This document shows positions 1 to 7,969 of a stretch of 64,000 bases of DNA, one piece after another; within the stretch, counting starts at the first letter, position 1; every line of letters begins with the position of its first letter. The notes beneath the pieces were generated by a model. The model searched no databases. It was not told the DNA's origin and worked only from the letters and a program-made list of their open reading frames with translations. The position numbers and the translations under genes were made by a program. Origin of the DNA: Salinimicrobium sediminis. GTDB taxonomy: Bacteria; Bacteroidota; Bacteroidia; Flavobacteriales; Flavobacteriaceae. The DNA is taken from contig NZ_OCMF01000001.1 in NCBI RefSeq assembly GCF_900215295.1, forward strand, positions 1,302,001-1,366,000. The letters are read 5' to 3'.

Positions 1-225
1 ATTTTCTACCTGAGCGGCGTTGACATCCTGGCGACTGATAAACTTGGGAAACTCGGCTGCACCGAAGCCGGATGTAAGGAACGGGATCGTTATGTACTAC
101 AGACCTGTCACGATTTAAAGATCCCCGTGGAGGTGAGCATGGGTGGTGGCTATTCGGCCCACATCAGGAATATTGTAGATGCACACGCGAACACTTTTCG
201 GCTGGCGCAGGAGATATATTTTTAG
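1..225 (+). CDS. Histone deacetylase family protein, C-terminal fragment
   Basis: The reading frame is open from the first base to a TAG at 223-225, so only the last 74 residues are present. The visible stretch contains FYLSGVDILATDKLGKL followed by an MGGGYS motif and a final helix ending in LAQEIYF. These are the end of the arginase/deacetylase fold in AcuC/HDAC-like deacetylases, where the D of the SGxD motif and the GGGY loop line the zinc active site. The family removes acyl groups from protein lysines or small polyamine-like substrates. The actual substrate cannot be told from this fragment. The rest of the gene lies before the window. Confidence 0.8.
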   Translation: MFYLSGVDILATDKLGKLGCTEAGCKERDRYVLQTCHDLKIPVEVSMGGGYSAHIRNIVDAHANTFRLAQEIYF

Positions 226-333
226 GCTCTTTTTCAGAAAATTGCAGGAATATTTTTTATAAGTACTGTGGCTCAATGGATTAAATTATTAAATTTAATC
301 ACCCTCCGCCTTTTTTAATCTAAAACTTTATTT

Positions 334-3117
334 ATGAAAAGAGTTTCTTTGCTGCTCTTGTTCCTGCTGCTTCTTGTTCAGGAACAAAATGCCCAGACCT
401 TCAAGGCTGATGACATTGACATTAAGTACGAAAAGTTTGTTTTGCCTAATGGACTTACACTTTTAGTACATGAAGACCACAAAGCACCAATTGTAGCCGT
501 CAACGTATGGTATCATGTAGGCTCTAAAAATGAAAAACCCGGAAAAAGCGGTTTTGCACACCTTTTTGAACATTTAATGTTCAACGGAAGTGAAAATTAC
601 AATGATGATTATTTTCAGGCAATCGAAAGGATTGGGGGTACAGATGTAAATGGGACCACCAACCAGGACCGGACAAATTATTTCCAGAACGTCCCGGTCT
701 CGGCACTGGACCAGGTCTTGTTCCTGGAGTCAGATCGTATGGGTCATCTGCTTGGAGCCGTCGACCAGGAACTACTTGATGAACAACGGGGAGTGGTTCA
801 GAATGAAAAAAGGCAGGGGGAGAATCAACCTTATGGCCAGCAATGGAATTATCTTACCAAAGCCATGTATCCAAAAGGTCATCCTTACTCCTGGACGGTC
901 ATTGGAGAAATGGAAGATCTAAACGCCGCTTCCCTGGAAGATGTACATGAATGGTTTAAATCTTATTATGGAGCAGCTAACGCGGTTGTTGTTATTGCCG
1001 GAGATATTAAACCAAAGGATGCTCATGATAAAGTACTGAAGTATTTCGGGGATATACCGGCTGGTCCCACCATCGAGCGACAGGAGGTGAATATTCCGGT
1101 TCATAATGGTAACACCTATCAGGTTTATGAAGACAGGGTGCCCGAGAGCAGGGTGTTGTTCGCATGGAATACACCGCAGTACGGAAGCCGGGAAGATATT
1201 TATTTCGATCTTATTTCGGCTATTCTGAGCAGCGGAAAAAATTCACGACTTTATAAGAAGCTGGTTTATGAAGATCAGACAGCTTCCAGCGTACAGGCAT
1301 TCCAGGCTTCAGGAGAAATTGCGAGCCGCTTCATAAGTTACGCAAACGTAAAACCGGGTGAAGATGTGGAAAAAGTAGAAAATGTGCTTCTGAATGAAAT
1401 TCAGAACCTGGCGGAAAACGGTCCTACCGAAGCCGAGCTGAAAAGGGTTAAAGCCGAATATATGGCCAATTTTATCAAAGGCCTTGAACGAATCGGCGGA
1501 TTTGGAGGAGTGTCTGATATACTTGCCTCAAGCCAGACTTACCACGATGATCCTACCCACTATAAAAAAGTTCTTAAGTATGTTGAAAATGCGACTCCTC
1601 AGGATATTCAGAAAACTGCCCAGAAATGGCTGAGTCAGGGGAGGCATACTTTAATAGCTAATCCTTTTCCGGAGTATTCTGTGACAAAATCTGAAGTTGA
1701 CAGATCAAAGTTGCCTGAACTTGGGGAGCAAAAAGCTTCCAAATTTCCGAAGATAGAAAGAGCCACCCTTTCTAATGGTATGGAGATCGTGCTGGCGAAA
1801 CGCGAGGGAGTGCCTACTATTGTGATGGATCTAATGTTCGATGCGGGACATAAGAGTGATCACCTTAGCAGCCCCGGGACTGCAGAACTGTCAATGAACC
1901 TTCTTGATGAAGGAACAAAGAATATGAATTCTCTTGAAATAAGCGAAAAACTGCAGCTTTTAGGAGCAGAGCTCAACTCCCGGTCAGATTTGGATTTCTC
2001 TACACTAAGCCTTAGGACGCTTAAGCCAAGCCTGGATGAAAGTTTGGAACTTTTATCTGATGTTATTCTGAATCCTTCTTTTCCGCAGGAGGAATTTGAC
2101 AGGCTACAAATGGAGCAACTTAATACAATAAAGCGGGAAAAGTCAGAACCAATAAGCATGGTCCTCAGGGTAATGAGTAAATACCTGTATGGCGAAGATC
2201 ATCCCTACGGAAGTCCTTTCACCGGTACCGGTTATGCCGAAACCGTCGAAAATCTTAAGCGGGCAGATGCGGTGAAATTCTACGAAACCTGGATAAGGCC
2301 TAATAACGCGACTCTGGTCGTCACCGGCGATATCAATATGGATGAGCTAAAGTCCAAGCTGGAGAAAAGTCTCAAAGACTGGAAAAAGGCCGATGTGCCT
2401 CAAATCACATTCAGCAAACCTAAAACAGATACGAAAAACACGCTATACCTCATTGACCGGCCAGAATCGCAACAGTCGGTGATCATTGCCGGGCACCTTA
2501 CCGAGAAGTACGGCGACCTTTCAGAAATGGCAGTGGAGCAGATGATCAGCATCCTGGGTGGTGATTTTACGTCAAGAATTAATATGAATTTGCGAGAAGA
2601 CAAACATTGGGCTTATGGAGCCGGAGGCTTTGTATTGGGGGCGAAAGAAGAAAGACCATTTCTCGTTTATGCCCCTGTACAAACAGATAAATCGGCAGAA
2701 TCTGTGACCGAGCTGCGCAAGGAGCTAAGTGAATTTGTGAGCACAAGACCTGTCACCGGCGAAGAGCTCGAAAAAGTGAAGACCAACAGTGTCTTAGGTT
2801 TACCGGGGAAATGGGAAACCAATGCTGCTGTGAACAATTCTCTCTCTCAACTTGTCATGTATGATCTGCCCGATGATTATTATGAGAATTATGACCAGAA
2901 TGTACGGAATCTGAGCCTGACTGATGTGCGGGACGTAAGCGAACAGGTGGTGAAACCGGAAAAAGTGAATTGGTTCATGGTTGGGGACAAAGCAAAAATA
3001 GCATCAAAGCTGGACGAACTGGGTTTCGACCAGATCGTGGAAATAAATGCTGAGGGAGAACCTCTCAAACCCACGATTCAAAAGAAGGAACCCGTGCAGG
3101 AATCCCGGATTGATTAA
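334..3117 (+). CDS. Secreted M16 family zinc metallopeptidase (two M16 units)
   Basis: 927 residues with a signal peptide (MKRVSLLLLFLLLLVQEQNA). The first M16 unit carries the inverted zinc motif HLFEH (H76, E79, H80) and the downstream acidic ligand region around E158 (VVQNEK). The second unit, from about residue 475, has the same fold but no HxxEH, as usual for the inactive half of the PqqL/pitrilysin-like clamshell. The enzyme should degrade peptides in the periplasm. It stands alone upstream of a strong terminator and convergent ssb genes. The ATG at 334 gives a clean signal peptide, so the start is well supported. Confidence 0.93.
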   Translation: MKRVSLLLLFLLLLVQEQNAQTFKADDIDIKYEKFVLPNGLTLLVHEDHKAPIVAVNVWYHVGSKNEKPGKSGFAHLFEHLMFNGSENYNDDYFQAIERIGGTDVNGTTNQDRTNYFQNVPVSALDQVLFLESDRMGHLLGAVDQELLDEQRGVVQNEKRQGENQPYGQQWNYLTKAMYPKGHPYSWTVIGEMEDLNAASLEDVHEWFKSYYGAANAVVVIAGDIKPKDAHDKVLKYFGDIPAGPTIERQEVNIPVHNGNTYQVYEDRVPESRVLFAWNTPQYGSREDIYFDLISAILSSGKNSRLYKKLVYEDQTASSVQAFQASGEIASRFISYANVKPGEDVEKVENVLLNEIQNLAENGPTEAELKRVKAEYMANFIKGLERIGGFGGVSDILASSQTYHDDPTHYKKVLKYVENATPQDIQKTAQKWLSQGRHTLIANPFPEYSVTKSEVDRSKLPELGEQKASKFPKIERATLSNGMEIVLAKREGVPTIVMDLMFDAGHKSDHLSSPGTAELSMNLLDEGTKNMNSLEISEKLQLLGAELNSRSDLDFSTLSLRTLKPSLDESLELLSDVILNPSFPQEEFDRLQMEQLNTIKREKSEPISMVLRVMSKYLYGEDHPYGSPFTGTGYAETVENLKRADAVKFYETWIRPNNATLVVTGDINMDELKSKLEKSLKDWKKADVPQITFSKPKTDTKNTLYLIDRPESQQSVIIAGHLTEKYGDLSEMAVEQMISILGGDFTSRINMNLREDKHWAYGAGGFVLGAKEERPFLVYAPVQTDKSAESVTELRKELSEFVSTRPVTGEELEKVKTNSVLGLPGKWETNAAVNNSLSQLVMYDLPDDYYENYDQNVRNLSLTDVRDVSEQVVKPEKVNWFMVGDKAKIASKLDELGFDQIVEINAEGEPLKPTIQKKEPVQESRID

Positions 3118-3120
3118 TAA

Positions 3121-3150
3121 AAAAATCCCACCTGTCCGGTGGGATTTTTT
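3121..3150 (+). terminator. Rho-independent terminator after the M16 gene
   Basis: A 10-bp perfect stem (AAATCCCACC, loop TGTCC, GGTGGGATTT) is followed by a T run, 3 nt after the M16 stop region. The A run on the other side would also let it end the leftward ssb transcripts. Confidence 0.85.
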
Positions 3151-3199
3151 AATCCTCTTTTCTTAAATATCCATTGTCTGGTCTGCATTTTCGGGCGTG

Positions 3200-3544
3200 C
3201 TATTTCTCTGCCTCTTTCTCCGGCAGGATCAGTTCCCTGCAGACTACTTCAGTCACATATTTTTTGATCCCGTTCTTATCTTCATAGCTGCGGCTATTGA
3301 GTTTGCCTTCAATTTCAATTTCCCTGCCCTTAGGCACCTGTTTCTCTACTACTTCGGCCAGTTTGCCCCAGGCAACTACATTGTGCCATTGAGTGACGGT
3401 TGTTTTTTCCCCATTCTGCCGGGTAAAGGTTTCTCTAGTAGCAATGGAGAATTTTGCAAGTTTTGTTCCGGTGCTAAGGATCATGATCTCCGGTGCTTTC
3501 CCTACGTTGCCCGAGAGTTGCACATTGTTCTTTAGTGTATTCAT
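3200..3544 (-). CDS. Single-stranded DNA-binding protein, short paralogue 1
   Basis: 114 residues from the ATG at 3542-3544 (MNTLKNNVQLSGNVGK). A longer start at 3598 would add 18 unrelated residues that the two neighbouring paralogues lack. The OB-fold signature of SSB is clear: VQLSGNVGKAPE, then QWHNVVAWGKLAE and GREIEIEGKL. The protein ends in EKEAEK and lacks the acidic DDDIPF-like tail that normally recruits replication partners. It is the most divergent of three tandem copies and lies last in the leftward series. It is probably an accessory SSB rather than the replicative one. Confidence 0.85.
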   Translation of the reverse strand: MNTLKNNVQLSGNVGKAPEIMILSTGTKLAKFSIATRETFTRQNGEKTTVTQWHNVVAWGKLAEVVEKQVPKGREIEIEGKLNSRSYEDKNGIKKYVTEVVCRELILPEKEAEK

Positions 3545-3572
3545 GATAGTATGAATTATGTTGGACAGATCG

Positions 3573-3905
3573 TTATTTTCCGAGAAGCAGTACTTCATTG
3601 CAGATGACTTCGGTTATGTATTTTTTCACTCCGTCTTTGTCATCATAACTACGGCTGGTGAGTCTGCCCTCCAGGCCTATCTCTTTTCCTTTTGGAACAT
3701 AGTTTTCTATAAGTTCGGCGATCTTTCCCCAGGCGACCACATTGTGCCACTGGGTGTCGGTTACCTTTTCTCCCTTGTTATTCTTATAGGTTTCATTAGT
3801 GGCGATAGAAAATTTCGCCATTTTCTTACCTGAATCAAAAGTGAGGATCTCCGGAGTGTTTCCTACATTCCCTATCAACTGTACTTTATTTCTTAATGCA
3901 TTCAT
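3573..3905 (-). CDS. Single-stranded DNA-binding protein, short paralogue 2
   Basis: 110 residues, OB-fold only. The first 16 residues (MNALRNKVQLIGNVGN) are identical to those of the upstream paralogue. The hallmark QWHNVVAWGK and the KGKEIGLEGRL strand are present. The C-terminus stops at LLLGK, without the acidic protein-interaction tail of replicative SSB. It lies 37 nt downstream of the next ssb copy in the same direction, so the three genes may be one transcript. Tandem duplication followed by divergence is the simplest origin. Confidence 0.87.
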   Translation of the reverse strand: MNALRNKVQLIGNVGNTPEILTFDSGKKMAKFSIATNETYKNNKGEKVTDTQWHNVVAWGKIAELIENYVPKGKEIGLEGRLTSRSYDDKDGVKKYITEVICNEVLLLGK

Positions 3906-3942
3906 GACTGTATATTTTTAATGTTATTTTATAAGATCAATA

Positions 3943-4278
3943 TTATTGTTTGCCAAGCAGGAGAACTTCGCTGCATAATACTTCGGTGACATACCCTGTT
4001 TTTCCGTCTTTGTCATCGTAGGTACGGCTGGTTAATTTTCCTTCCACACCTATTTCTTTTCCTTTAGAGACATAATTTTCAATGAGCTCTGCAGTTTTCC
4101 CCCAGGCAACAACATTGTGCCACTGCGTATCGGTGACTTTTTCTCCTTTGCTGTCCTTGTAGATCTCATTAGTGGCAATGGAGAACCTTGCCATTTTTTT
4201 ACCCGATTCGAAGCTAAGGATCTCCGGTGCGTTGCCTACATTCCCAATCAACTGTACTTTGTTTCTTAATGCGTTCAT
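3943..4278 (-). CDS. Single-stranded DNA-binding protein, short paralogue 3
   Basis: 111 residues. OB-fold with VQLIGNVGNAPE, TQWHNVVAWGKTAE and KGKEIGVEGKL, ending LLLGKQ with no acidic tail. It is the first gene of the leftward triplet and has an AT-rich upstream region with a candidate -7 box at 4328-4335. Its closeness to paralogue 2 suggests a recent duplication. Roles proposed for such short SSBs (stress, competence, mobile DNA handling) cannot be separated here. Confidence 0.87.
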   Translation of the reverse strand: MNALRNKVQLIGNVGNAPEILSFESGKKMARFSIATNEIYKDSKGEKVTDTQWHNVVAWGKTAELIENYVSKGKEIGVEGKLTSRTYDDKDGKTGYVTEVLCSEVLLLGKQ

Positions 4279-4327
4279 GATATAAAGAATTAAATAAGTT
4301 GAAAATCATTCGTTCATTTCAACAGGA

Positions 4328-4335
4328 CAAACATA
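4328..4335 (-). promoter_or_regulatory. Candidate -7 box for the ssb triplet
   Basis: On the minus strand this reads TATGTTTG, matching the Bacteroidota -7 consensus TAnnTTTG, about 50 nt upstream of the first ssb ATG. No good TTTG -33 element is seen at the usual spacing. A 12-nt palindrome CGTTTGTAAACG lies further upstream at 4398-4409 and could be an operator. Confidence 0.4.
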
Positions 4336-4500
4336 CTTCTGTTCTCAAACCATAATCGGTTGATAATGATTTGTTTTCGTTTAAATCCATTTGTAAGCGT
4401 TTGTAAACGAATAGAAAACAGCTCAATTTTATTTCGTATTATTACAGGAAGCCTATAAAACATGCTGGAATAGGCTAAAATCAGAAAACAAACCTGTTAG

Positions 4501-4782
4501 ATGAACGAAAGAGCGTTTTGGAAATATTACCGCGATTTTAATTTGTATAACCTGGTGTTTTCGGCAATCAGCGGAATCTATTTCGGAATTGCGAGCGGTC
4601 TTTTTATTTTCCTGAGCTTTGGAATGTTGATCGGGTTTTTTGGGTTCCGCTTTTTCAGGAGCAATGAATACTACCTGTATTACAATCTCGGCTTCACCAA
4701 AAAATTCCTGATCAAGAAGGTGTGGATCTGCAATCTCATATTTGCAGGACCTGTATTTCTCCTTATTATCCTTTTCCTATGA
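4501..4782 (+). CDS. Small three-TM membrane protein paired with an ABC ATPase
   Basis: 93 residues. Two hydrophobic segments (about residues 16-52) and a third at the C-terminus (about 73-93) make a small integral membrane protein. No family is recognised. Its stop overlaps the next start as ATGA, so it is translationally coupled to the ABC ATPase. It may therefore be the membrane partner, although 93 residues is far shorter than a standard ABC permease. The ATG at 4501 is the only sensible start. Confidence 0.65.
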   Translation: MNERAFWKYYRDFNLYNLVFSAISGIYFGIASGLFIFLSFGMLIGFFGFRFFRSNEYYLYYNLGFTKKFLIKKVWICNLIFAGPVFLLIILFL

Positions 4783-5441
4783 ACAGGCTGGAAGTCGCAG
4801 AGGTAAACAAGACCTTCGGAAAAAGGCAAATTCTGAACAGAGTTTCCTTCAGCTGTAAAACCGGCGAAATTATTGGCCTTTTTGGAAGGAATGGTTCGGG
4901 TAAATCCACTCTGCTCAAAGGAATAACGGGAACTTTGAGTATGGATTCCATAACGATTTATATAAATGGGGAAAATACGCAGGCTTCGGAAATCTTTCCG
5001 AAGAAACTGATCGGATTTTTGCCCCAGGACAGTTTCCTTCCAAAAGAGATGAAGGTGCGGGATGTCATCCCCCTCATGTTTCCGAAGGGAGAGGAGCAGG
5101 ATAAAATTTTCCATGCAGACGGGGTCGCAGCCTTTGATAGCCGGAGGGTAGGAAAATTATCTTTGGGTGAGTTAAAGTACCTGGAGTTGCTGTTGCTCTC
5201 ACAGCTTCCGCAGCCATTCTTTTTGCTGGACGAACCTTTATCCATGTTAGAACCCATGTACATCGAAAAAGCCAAAAAATTGCTGCTGTCGCTCAAAGCG
5301 ACCAAAGGCCTGGTGATCACCGACCATTATTATAAAGACGTACTTGAAATTGCCGATCGCAGCCTTGTCCTTAAAGCCGGAAGTGCTTACGCTGTAGAGA
5401 ATGAACAGGACCTGGCCCGGCATGAATATATAAATGCATAA
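4779..5441 (+). CDS. ABC transporter ATP-binding protein
   Basis: 221 residues from the ATG at 4779, which overlaps the preceding stop (ATGA). A start 57 nt earlier would run inside the upstream gene. Walker A is GRNGSGKS (about residues 36-43), the Q-loop FLPQDSF, the signature LSLGELKYLEL (a deviant LSGGQ), Walker B FFLLDEP, and the H-loop ITDHYY. The protein is a single nucleotide-binding domain, as in heterologous exporters with separate permeases. No full-length permease is encoded nearby. The only membrane candidate is the 93-residue neighbour. Substrate unknown. Confidence 0.85.
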   Translation: MNRLEVAEVNKTFGKRQILNRVSFSCKTGEIIGLFGRNGSGKSTLLKGITGTLSMDSITIYINGENTQASEIFPKKLIGFLPQDSFLPKEMKVRDVIPLMFPKGEEQDKIFHADGVAAFDSRRVGKLSLGELKYLELLLLSQLPQPFFLLDEPLSMLEPMYIEKAKKLLLSLKATKGLVITDHYYKDVLEIADRSLVLKAGSAYAVENEQDLARHEYINA

Positions 5442-5444
5442 GAA

Positions 5445-5918
5445 ATGAAACCAGCCCCGGCTAAAGAAATAAGGGATGAATTAAAACACCAGGACCGGGA
5501 AGAACTCCTGCAAATTGTGTTGAGATTATCCCGTTTTAAGAAGGAAAACAAGGAGTTGCTTACTTATCTCCTGTTTGATGCTAACGATGAAGAAGAGTAT
5601 AAACAAAAGGTGAAAGCCGAAATCGATTCCGAATTTGCCGCTATGAACCGGAACAACTTTTACTACACGAAAAAAAGTATGCGCAAGCTGCTCAAAAATG
5701 TAAAAAAATACAGCCGTTATTCCGGGAAAAAAGAGACCGAACTGGAACTAATCATTTACTTCCTCCTTAAAATGAATGATTTTAAACCATCAATTCATCG
5801 CAACAAAATCCTGAAAAATATGTACGACCGGCAGCTGGAGCTCGTGAAGAGAAATATGGAAAAACTGCACGAAGATCTGCAATACGACTTAAACCTGGAG
5901 CTGGAGAAGCTTAGCTAG
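5445..5918 (+). CDS. Conserved hypothetical charged helical protein
   Basis: 157 residues, rich in K, E, L and N, predicted almost wholly helical and soluble. No signal peptide or membrane segment is visible. It starts 3 nt after the ABC ATPase stop, so the three genes form a tight operon. I do not recognise a named domain. Its genetic linkage suggests a regulatory or accessory role for the ABC unit, but this is only inference from position. Confidence 0.7.
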   Translation: MKPAPAKEIRDELKHQDREELLQIVLRLSRFKKENKELLTYLLFDANDEEEYKQKVKAEIDSEFAAMNRNNFYYTKKSMRKLLKNVKKYSRYSGKKETELELIIYFLLKMNDFKPSIHRNKILKNMYDRQLELVKRNMEKLHEDLQYDLNLELEKLS

Positions 5919-5960
5919 TATTGAGTATTTAGTATTGAGTATTGAGTATTGAGTATTGAG
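5919..5960. repeat. Heptamer tandem repeat TATTGAG x6
   Basis: Six contiguous heptamers fill 42 nt directly after the preceding stop codon. Five are TATTGAG and one is TATTTAG. A seventh decayed unit lies at about 5985. This is a simple slippage-prone repeat with no evident function. Confidence 0.85.
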
Positions 5961-6032
5961 AAAAAGTATTAAAACCTGAGAAGTGAGTATTGAAAATTTT
6001 GGTAATCGTTTATTGATCATTGTAATATAAAA

Positions 6033-6572
6033 ATGGCATTTCCAACATTAAAAACAAACCGACTTAAGTTGCGGCAGATCACTGAAGCCGACCTGGAAAA
6101 TATTTTTCGCGGACTTTCCCATCCCCATGTTATAAGACATTACGGGGTGAACTACAACACTCTTGATGACACGTGGGAGCAACTGGAGTGGTATGCAGAA
6201 CTGGAAAGGACCCATAGCGGCATATGGTGGGCCATCGATTTAGCCGAAACAGGAGAATTCTGTGGTGCAATAGGTTACAACAACCTGAGCAGGGAACATA
6301 AAAAGGCTGAGTTAGGTTTTTGGCTGTTGCCGGAATTCTGGAAGAAGGGAATCATTCAGGAATCACTGGAGCCGGTGCTGGAGTACGGATTTAAAGAGCT
6401 ACACCTGCACCGGGTAGAGGCTTTTGTTGAAACAGAGAACATCAGCAGCCAAAAAGCACTTCTAAAACAACATTTTCAGCAGGAAGGGATCCTGAGAGAT
6501 TCAGAAATCAAGGACGGCAGGTTTATTAGTGTGGCGATTTTTTCAAAACTTAAAAGTGATTTGAAGATTTGA
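6033..6572 (+). CDS. GNAT N-acetyltransferase, RimJ/RimL type
   Basis: 179 residues. It opens with the RimJ/RimL pattern LKTNRLKLRQITEADLE, contains GFWLLPEFWKKGIIQESLEP (the acetyl-CoA pyrophosphate-binding region, although the classic RGxGxG is altered to KKGII) and then LHRVEAFVETEN-SSQKALLK, the usual end of the domain. Such enzymes acetylate protein N-termini, small amines or antibiotics, and the substrate is not evident. It stands alone between repeat-rich spacers. Confidence 0.85.
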   Translation: MAFPTLKTNRLKLRQITEADLENIFRGLSHPHVIRHYGVNYNTLDDTWEQLEWYAELERTHSGIWWAIDLAETGEFCGAIGYNNLSREHKKAELGFWLLPEFWKKGIIQESLEPVLEYGFKELHLHRVEAFVETENISSQKALLKQHFQQEGILRDSEIKDGRFISVAIFSKLKSDLKI

Positions 6573-6963
6573 GAATTAGAAAATTAGAAAATTAAAAAAG
6601 CACCAAAATAAAATCACTATGGCGATTTTTAAGTTTGAGTAATCAGGTCTGAGTAAATAGAAACAATATGGGCATTAGCAATTAACAATTAACAATGAAA
6701 AGGAATCTTTTTATTCCCAAAAATATGCATGAGTAAGAATGTGTGAGGGAGGATTTTTAAGAAAGAAAGACATCTGTGCATCTGTGGCCTTTTTCAATTA
6801 ACAATTACCAGTTAGCAATGAACAGGAATCTCTTTGCGGCCTTAGCGAGATTTGAGCATGGGGAACAGAGTACTGTTGAAGGTCTGAGTAATAAAATAAT
6901 TCGTGAATTCGTGGCAAAAACCTTTCAACCAAAGATTACCCAAAAATTATTATTTTTAAAAGC
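6573..6963. repeat. 391-nt intergenic stretch of decayed word repeats
   Basis: No convincing gene. It holds two related direct repeats, starting near 6679 and 6796, each containing CAATTAACAATTA and ending in an AGGAATCT word. It also has a TTTGCGG-CCTTAGCGAG word at about 6834-6851 and CGTGAATTCGTGGC at 6902-6915. The same words recur in other spacers of this window (10.3, 12.8, 20.5 and 50.6 kb). Confidence 0.6.
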
Positions 6964-7311
6964 ATGGAAAAAACCTGTCTTGAATGTGGGGAAAAGATCG
7001 TAGGGCGGACTGATAAGAAGTTCTGCAGCGACTACTGCCGCAATGCCTACAACAACAACCTCAATAAGGACAGTAAAAATTTGGTGCGCAATGTGAATAA
7101 TCAGCTGCGCAAAAATTACCGAATCCTGGAGGAACTCAATCCCGATGGGAAAATAAGGATCAGCAAATTAAAATTGGCAGCAAAAGGTTTTAACTTCGAT
7201 TACTTCACCAGTATTTATACCACTAAAACCGGAAATACCTATTACTTTGTTTATGATCAGGGCTATCTTCCTTTGGAAGGAGATTCTTACGCCCTGGTCA
7301 AAAGAATATAG
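6964..7311 (+). CDS. Small zinc-ribbon protein with conserved C-terminal domain
   Basis: 115 residues. The N-terminus has two cysteine pairs, CLEC (C5, C8) and CSDYC (C21, C25), in the pattern of a small zinc ribbon (DUF2116-like). A helical linker and a compact C-terminal beta region follow, with FNFDYFTSIYTTKTGNTYYFVYDQGYLPL. The family is common in Bacteroidota and has no established function. A nucleic-acid or protein-binding role would be inference. A terminator follows at 7314. Confidence 0.75.
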   Translation: MEKTCLECGEKIVGRTDKKFCSDYCRNAYNNNLNKDSKNLVRNVNNQLRKNYRILEELNPDGKIRISKLKLAAKGFNFDYFTSIYTTKTGNTYYFVYDQGYLPLEGDSYALVKRI

Positions 7312-7313
7312 AA

Positions 7314-7337
7314 AAAGCCTCTAAGAAAAGAGGCTTT
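7314..7337 (+). terminator. Terminator between convergent genes
   Basis: Perfect 9-bp stem AAAGCCTCT / AGAGGCTTT with a 6-nt loop, located between the zinc-ribbon gene and the convergent CBS gene. It is symmetrical enough to serve both directions. Confidence 0.7.
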
Positions 7338-7362
7338 AATAACAATTTGATCCTGCTTAAGA

Positions 7363-7830
7363 TCAATAATTCCAGTTCTGTCCTTTTAAATTTAAAGCGG
7401 CTCTCAATACATCACTCTGACTAAGTTGTCCTACCAGCTTCCCGTCGCGAACAATAGGAAATCTTCGGAATCTCTTTTCGATGAACAATTTTGCTGCATC
7501 CAGCACATTCATTTCAGAATCGATGGTCACTGCATTGCAGGTCATTCGTTTTTCCACCAGGTTATCATCCATTGGCATATTGTAGTATCTGCTGTCAGAT
7601 ATATGTTTCATGCAATCTCCTTCCGAGATCACACCCAGCAGATTTCCCTCTTCATCAACCACGCAACCACCCGAGATCTTGTGGTGAAGCAGTTCTTCCA
7701 TAACCTCAAATACGGTTTGATCTTTTCTAAAAGTAATGAGGTCTGTAGACATAAAATCTTTAACGCAAATTGGGGCACTTGCAACCTTTTCGGGCTCGGC
7801 CCTTCTTCCTTGAAAACTTTTTATTCCCAT
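7363..7830 (-). CDS. Tandem CBS-domain protein
   Basis: 155 residues. Two CBS domains (about residues 22-80 and 88-145) carry the typical VKDFMSTDLITFRKDQTVFEVM and LVGQLSQSDVLRA elements. CBS pairs bind adenosyl nucleotides and act as energy or redox sensors, usually on partner proteins. There is no fused catalytic domain. The preceding CIC-channel-like partner is not adjacent, so the target is unknown. Confidence 0.88.
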   Translation of the reverse strand: MGIKSFQGRRAEPEKVASAPICVKDFMSTDLITFRKDQTVFEVMEELLHHKISGGCVVDEEGNLLGVISEGDCMKHISDSRYYNMPMDDNLVEKRMTCNAVTIDSEMNVLDAAKLFIEKRFRRFPIVRDGKLVGQLSQSDVLRAALNLKGQNWNY

Positions 7831-7969
7831 AGCACAAGTGTTTGAATATGAACTAATAAAATAGGGAATTACTTTTGTTTTGCCTCAATTTCTGAGGATT
7901 ATTAGCAATTATTTATGATTTAATGAATTGTTGATGAGGAGCAGCAAAAGAATTTGAATATATTTGAAG

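Noticed and set aside
3197-3833. Two plus-strand ORFs across the ssb genes
   Set aside because: They are antisense to conserved ssb coding sequence with clear SSB motifs.
6776-7003. Plus-strand 75-residue ORF
   Set aside because: It is made of intergenic repeat words and overlaps the zinc-ribbon gene in another frame.
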